From Heterohyrax brucei (Eukaryota; Chordata; Mammalia; Hyracoidea; Procaviidae): DNA of 64,000 nucleotides. The position numbers and the translations under genes are program-made. The stretch lies in assembly GCA_028571685.1 (NCBI GenBank), contig CM053142.1:72131296-72195295 (forward strand). The letters run 5' to 3'. This document shows positions 58,377 through 64,000 of this stretch, piece by piece (position 1 is the first letter of the stretch; every line of letters begins with the position of its first letter). The notes beneath the pieces are model-generated. The model did not search any database, was not told the origin of the DNA, and was given only the letters and a program-made list of their open reading frames with translations.

Positions 58377-61277
58377 CTCTTGAATGCGGCTAACTTAAGG
58401 GCAGAGCTTTAAGAGAAAGGGGTGTATATGACAATGGATTGTTTAAGCTTTCTTTATGTCAGCACCTTCTACATTCAATTTAATTTCTTGATTCATCATT
58501 CTACAACTTAAGTGCAGTCTGAACTTAAGTATAGTCTGTAACTTAAGTATAGTCTGTTTCAAAAGAATGACTTCTGACATTGTTATGTCTAAATTCTGAG
58601 AGAGAAATTAATTCACCTGGCTATATTTTGATCAACATAATTTTAACGTACAAATAGATAATGTGAAATGTAAATGATACAATGCTTGAATATTTAATTT
58701 TAATTTTTTAGTTTTACTTATTTATTTATTTTAGCATTTATCTTGTAACTCTCAAATCCCATCCAGACCAAAAGTTTAGACAGTTGTTTAAACAAAGTTT
58801 AGACATTACGACTGTCGCTGATACTGCTCTTTGGAAGCATGTTAACATTAATGCAGCATCTGCTAACATTGAATAGTTTCAGGAAAAATCCTGTAACCAA
58901 GCAAATTTCTAGTTCTTGTTAAACCAAACCAAACCAAACAAACAAACAACAAAGAAAAAGGTGTTAATATATTATACTTCTGTATATTGGGAAATGAAGT
59001 CAGTTCTCCAGAGAATTACTGTATACATTGGTTTTGGAATCTCTCATACCAGTTCCCAAATTCTCCTATCGCTTTGTTTTGTAATACCTCTGTAGGCTAT
59101 GAGCAGCAACATGTTTCTTAAAACAGCTTGTACTGAGATTAGCAGAAAGTCATACTACCAAACAATGCTGTTGTCAATGACAATGGCAGAATATGAAAGG
59201 CTCTGGGCTTGGACCTGATTGAACGTGATCTCTGACTTGTATGCTTCTGAGAAAATGATGTTATTCTTGTGCCCACAATTTTTTCATCCACCTACTAGGA
59301 TCTGGGTTATTTGTGTTGTGATTTGAGATAATAAAAGTAAATGTCTGTTAGATAAACACATAAAACAGATGGCAGAGCCCAATATCTTTTTACACTAGAT
59401 CTCTAAGCTCTTTTGCCAATTTAAGAAAAAAAGTTAAATATACTTTTCTGTTTTCTAGAGACCAGTGGTAGAGAAGGAAATGTGTGTGTAATCTTACTGA
59501 GGAAAAATGTACCTAACAGACACTTGAAAAGTGTTGGTATTGGTTGAAATTTTAAATGGAATGCTTTCCTTTTCCAATGGTTCTTTGGTTAGGATGACTG
59601 TGTTATCACAAAAAAGTCCTATAGACTAAAATATTTCTTTATACATCTATACCATGGATCCTGACACTTCTGAATTTTCTCTCACTAGTTCTGCTTTTAA
59701 AAACTTCAACTGTTACCTTTGTACTTTAAGTGTTTTGTTTTCTCCCTTTTGCTACAGCTTCTCAGACTACATCATGGAGGCTGATTTCTGGAATCTTGGG
59801 TGTAGCGTGCCTTCTGTTTGTGGTCACTTTGGGACTTTTATTGAAAAACTGTAAGTTTTTCTAGGCATCTTGTAAAGGTCAATACGTTGATAAAGCTATT
59901 TAATAATAAATGTTGCACTTTACTTGTGTGTAATGTTATTGATATGTTTAACCTGTAGTTAATTATACAAATTTCTAATAATTTCTTATAGCATTTGCCA
60001 AACAAAGTATTCAGCCAACTTCTTCTCCAGCATCCACCATGGAATCCCAGGAAGGTAGGTTGTATAATTTGGAAAAGCGCAGTGCTGGTAGAACATTAAA
60101 ATAGACAGTTTCTTGCATATCACAGAGAGGAGCATAATGATAGATCACACAGGGTAGGATAGGTTTATTTCCCAAATAGTGAGACAGTCTGATTTCATTG
60201 TTGTCTAATGTAGATGTGATTGGGTTATACTCAGTGCACATCATTTATATGTTAAAGGACTATGGATAGTATTAGCATGAAACAACAGATTTCTGTCTTC
60301 TGTGAATGTATATTACTGAACCATTATAAACTATAGTAAATTTTACAGTTAATCTTAATTCCCTGCCTTCATCTTCTTAAAATTCATACTTTCCTGTCTC
60401 CACTGCAGAAAATATTTTCTATAATGTACCAATACTTCCGTTAGTAGTTATGTCTCAGAATATAGTGCCAGATTTCTGCAATTGTAAAATATGCTTATGC
60501 AGTAAAAGGCAGCTTAAAATAGTTTCTAAAAATAATCATATTTTTCCTGAGTGCACACCAGGTTATCTATCCTTCTATGACTATATGGCATTTTATTTAT
60601 GTCTTAAGAAATCTTAGCACTGCTTACTCAGCAAACACTTGGGTATCCACCACGTGTCATGTCAACTGTTACTGAGGGTAAGTAATGTTAAAGACACAAC
60701 CACTACTAAACTCAGTGATCAGACTTCATATTAATTGTTTTATTTATCTTCAGTTTTGGAAAGCAAAATACAAAACATCAGATTTTCATTAATGTATGGT
60801 AACTTTTATATTCTGTTGGATCATCTTTGTTGACTCAGGAAATTCGCTTACCTTTTGAATCACCTGTCTGTGGCCTAGGTCACTCCTATTTGGACTGCAC
60901 AGCCTCAGCTTTGGGTCACTCCTTCCAAACAGATTTTTCTAACTTCCCTCCACCCCATAACCCTGCTATGTGCTCTCCTAATATAGTAACTTGCTGTTTC
61001 ATACTTAACAAAATTATCATTAGGTAAAATTGATAAATGATTTAGAATTATATAAATCTTACTCTATCTCCAGAATATAATCTCCATGAGGAAAAGGGTC
61101 GCATGTGACTTGTTCACAGTCATAATCCTGAATAAAGCACACAGCAGTTCATGTGGCAGATGCTCCAAGATTATTTGTAGAGGTTTTGAATGAACAAACA
61201 GCAATAAAAAAATATTTGAAATCTCCCATGTCATAAATTATACTTTATTGTTTATCTCAGGCCTTAGCTGTTGTTCT

Positions 61278-61280
61278 TGA
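61278..61280 (+). other. Nonsense codon (TGA) in KLRD1 copy 3 exon 4
   Basis: The TGA falls in the TCT-TGA-CAA-GAA-AAG context. Copy 1 has TGC and copy 2 TGT at this codon, so the ancestral residue was cysteine. It is a single-base change of the third position. Confidence 0.9.
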
Positions 61281-61899
61281 CAAGAAAAGTGGATTGGGTT
61301 CAGATGCAATTGTTACTTCTTTTCCAATGAAAAGAAAACTTGGGCTGAAAGTAAGGATTTCTGTGCTTCTCAAAATTCAACTCTACTTCAGCTGAAAAGC
61401 AAAGATGAATTGGTATGTACTTAATTTTGTGTCTATATTTTCTATGTTTTGGAAAACACCATATCTAAGTGAAGCAAATGTTTTAAAGAAGTCTTTAACC
61501 AGATAGTAGATGGATGGTTCTATTTGAAACATTGATTATTAACTCTGTACTTTTCAGAAATCATTATAAAACACACTTAAAATTCCTCAAAAAATTGTAT
61601 ATAGGAATAAAATTAATATTCTAGATGGAATGAAAGAAATTTTTCTGAATGGATTCAAAGTAACTGATCAGTTGTTTCACTCATTTTATTCAAACAACCA
61701 GCTAAATGACTTTGCAATGTTTAGTTCTTTTAATTTAATTTATAAATTCATTTGTAATCTTGTAGTTTCTGTCATGTTTCTGGAATACATTGTAAGAACA
61801 ATATAGAGGGCAGGTTATAAAAATTATCAATTTCCAGGAAAATTTCTAAAGTCTCATTCCCAAGAAAAGCAATTCAACAGAATGCAAAAATTGTCAAGC

Positions 61900-63123
61900 A
61901 ATATTGTTAATATTACACGGAAGTAAAAAATTTTGCCGAAGATCACTCAAGAACCATTGTAGCAGTACCTTCAGCAGGGAACTTCCAGAAATTTAACCAA
62001 AATCAGAAGAGGATATGGAAGGAAGGATACCACTACTGATGTCAGATCTTGGCTGAAAGCAGAAAACACCAGAATGGCGTATACCTATGTTTTATTGACT
62101 GTGTAAAGGCATTCAACTGTGTAGATCATAACAAGTTATGGATAGCATTGTAAAGAACTGGAGTTACAGAATACTGAAGTGCACTCATTAGGACCCTGTG
62201 CATGGACCAAGATGCAGTCATTAAAATAAAGCCGGCAGGGGAAGGACTTGTGTGTTTAAAATCAGGAAAGATGTGTGTCACAGTTGTATCTGTATGCTGA
62301 GCAAACCACCCTAGAAGCTGGACTGTATGAAGAAAAATGGGACATTGAGATTAAAGGAAGACTAGTTAAGAACCTATGATGTGCTCATGACGTAAGCTTG
62401 TTTACTGAAAGTGAAAGGAATTTCAAACACTTATTAATGATGATAAAATACCACAACCTTCAATATGGATTATACAACATAAAGTAATGAAAAATCCTCA
62501 GAACTAGACCAAGAAATAATATGATGATAAACAGAAAAATTATCGAAGTTTTCAAGAATTTCATTTTAATTAAACCTACAATACACACTCATAGAAGCAG
62601 CAGTCAAGAAATCAAATGTCTTATTGCTGCGGGAGAATCCGCTGCAGAAGACCTCTTTGAAATATTGAAAAGCAAAGGTGTTACCTTGAGGACTAAAGTG
62701 TGCCTGACCCACATCACTATATTTTCAACCACTTTACGCATGTGAAAACTGGACAATGAAGACGGAGGACGAAAGAGGTTCTAATGCCTATGAATTATGG
62801 TGCTGATGAAGAATACTACATACACTCTGAACTTCCAGAAGAGTGAGCAAGTTTGGCTTGGAAGAAGCGCGACTAGAGTGCTCCTCAGAATTGAAGATGG
62901 AGAGGCTTTATCTCACATACTTTGCACATGTTGTCAGGAGGGACCAGATCCTTGAAAGAGCGTCATTGTTGGGAAGCTAGAGGGACAGAGGAAAAGAGGA
63001 AGACCCTCAGTGAGATGGCTTGATACAGTGGCCGCAACAGCGGCGTCAAGCTTAACAACAGTTGTGAGGATGGTGCAGAACTCTGTTACATTGGAACCAA
63101 CTTGACAGCGTGTAGTAACAGTG
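61900..63123 (+). mobile_element. RTE (BovB-like) LINE fragment in KLRD1 copy 3 intron 4
   Basis: Orthologous by position to the element at 5585-6736. Words seen: GGGAACTTCCAGAAATTTAAC, the 'CKGIQLCRS' relic of the FxxAFDCVDH box near 62100-62130, the 'KSKGVTLRTKVCLTH' segment at 62669-62713 and 'RWLDTVAATAA' near 63010-63050. Frames are broken. Confidence 0.8.
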
Positions 63124-64000
63124 TCCGATAAACTGCCCTGGATGTATGCAGGGACTGAGCTGAATAAATTCCAACTAGGTCATACCCAGGGGATTCATCA
63201 TTCAACATACTGTTGATTTGACAGATTTTCAGATCAGACTGTAATTTCTGATGTTCTGTAAAGGGTATATTCATGAGAACTCTAACTAATGGAATACACA
63301 TTTCATGTGTCTTTAGAATAATGTTTTTTACTTCTGTTAAGTACTGACATTTTGTGATATTTCTTCCTCCCTGAGTGAATGGGCCTAATAAATGAGAAAT
63401 ACGAGCCTCAGTGTTACACCTTCTAAACTAGAAGGGAAGAAAAATTTCAGTTTGTGTCATGGACAGGCTGATACTGATGCTCTGTCATTGACTTTCTCAA
63501 CAATAGACTGTACCCAGAGTACATTCAAATTGAATTACAGTGTATGACTCTGTTTCCAAGCAGATCTTTCGGACTTCCAGTAAACATTTTTACTGGACTG
63601 GGCTCACTTATAATAAAACACGTGATGCGTGGTTGTGGGAGGACGGCTCTGCTCCCTTCCAGGATCTGTAAGTTTCTGTCAGCCTGGTGGTGACTTTTCT
63701 ACTGTTTTATGTTTAGATCATATTCCTGCAGCGACATCTAGTAGCACTGCAGTAATCTCATGTCTAGGGCATGAGAGTGCAGAAAACAGAATGCAATTCT
63801 AGCCCAATCTAGAAAGTTTAAGTTCGGGTTCAAGCCACGTGAAATTCAGTGTTGGAGGTCATTTTAAAAAAAATAAAATGGATGTTTGTTTCCATTTTTC
63901 CTTGTGGGAAACACAGAAATGTGTATGTACATGTACACATACATCTGCACTACTACTGACTCAGCAGATCCACATTCCAAATAAAGCAGGATATGCAATC

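Larger units (their letters stand above)
58312..63667 (+). pseudogene. KLRD1: KLRD1 (CD94) copy 3, single nonsense codon, runs past window
   Basis: Exons seen: 58312-58318, 59758-59850, 59992-60054, 61261-61412, 63564-63667. Exon 6 would lie beyond 64000. Lengths (7, 93, 63, 152, 104) and phases equal copy 1, and all donors and acceptors are GT-AG. The only lesion is TGA at 61278-61280 (codon 61), where CD94 has a conserved lectin-domain cysteine. Beyond it the frame stays open with WIGFRCNCYFFS, FCASQNS and WLWEDGS. One core change is YWTG for YWIG in exon 5. As read, it would give only a 60-residue membrane-anchored stem. It may be a recent pseudogene, an allele or a sequence error; any of these fits. 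Confidence 0.88.

Noticed and set aside
59654..59854. 66-codon frame over KLRD1 copy 3 exon 2
   Set aside because: It is out of frame with the membrane helix. The correct frame is open and splices in phase.

Overview
The window is mammalian nuclear DNA, most likely from an afrotherian (elephant, manatee or close kin). This rests on afrotherian-type tRNA-derived SINEs (AfroSINE) in both orientations, a BovB/RTE-type LINE of the kind known from Afrotheria, and long L1 copies with the matching 3' ends. No bacterial, phage or CRISPR content is present. Most long open frames are broken retrotransposon frames.

The only host genes I can support are three tandem plus-strand copies of KLRD1 (CD94), the C-type-lectin-like subunit that pairs with NKG2 proteins on NK and T cells and recognises HLA-E-type MHC class Ib. 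I assembled each one exon by exon. Copy 1 (2010-8235) has six coding exons with canonical splice sites and one open frame of 176 residues. It aligns to human CD94 without gaps and ends three residues early. Copy 2 (36425-49986) is a clear pseudogene: a frame-breaking deletion in the membrane exon, stops in exons 4 and 6, GC in place of GT at three donors, and a 7.2 kb antisense L1 dropped into exon 4 with a 14 bp target duplication. Copy 3 (58312 to beyond the window) has five open-looking exons except for one TGA at the codon of a conserved lectin-domain cysteine in exon 4. Its last exon lies past the window end.

Layout: 1-480 mariner-like transposase fossil; 590-1110 LTR; 2010-8235 KLRD1 copy 1 with an RTE in intron 4; 9222-12835 L1 (minus) carrying an LTR and a SINE; 14310-15600 LTR; 16960-17735 L1 3' end; 18143-18677 LTR; 18930-27420 a nest of LTR, L1 and RTE pieces; 27428-34620 near-full-length L1 (minus); 36425-49986 KLRD1 copy 2; 49025-49425 internally deleted RTE (in copy 2 intron 5); 51486-54490 SINEs and a broken L1 3' end; 54811-57490 SINEs, RTE 5' piece and LTRs; 58312-end KLRD1 copy 3 with an RTE in intron 4.

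Shared insertions order the duplications. Copies 1 and 3 share the intron-4 RTE and an upstream LTR that copy 2 lacks, so copy 2 appears to have split off first. Copies 2 and 3 also share upstream flank, including an old SINE. Only copy 1 looks able to make a full CD94 protein from this window.
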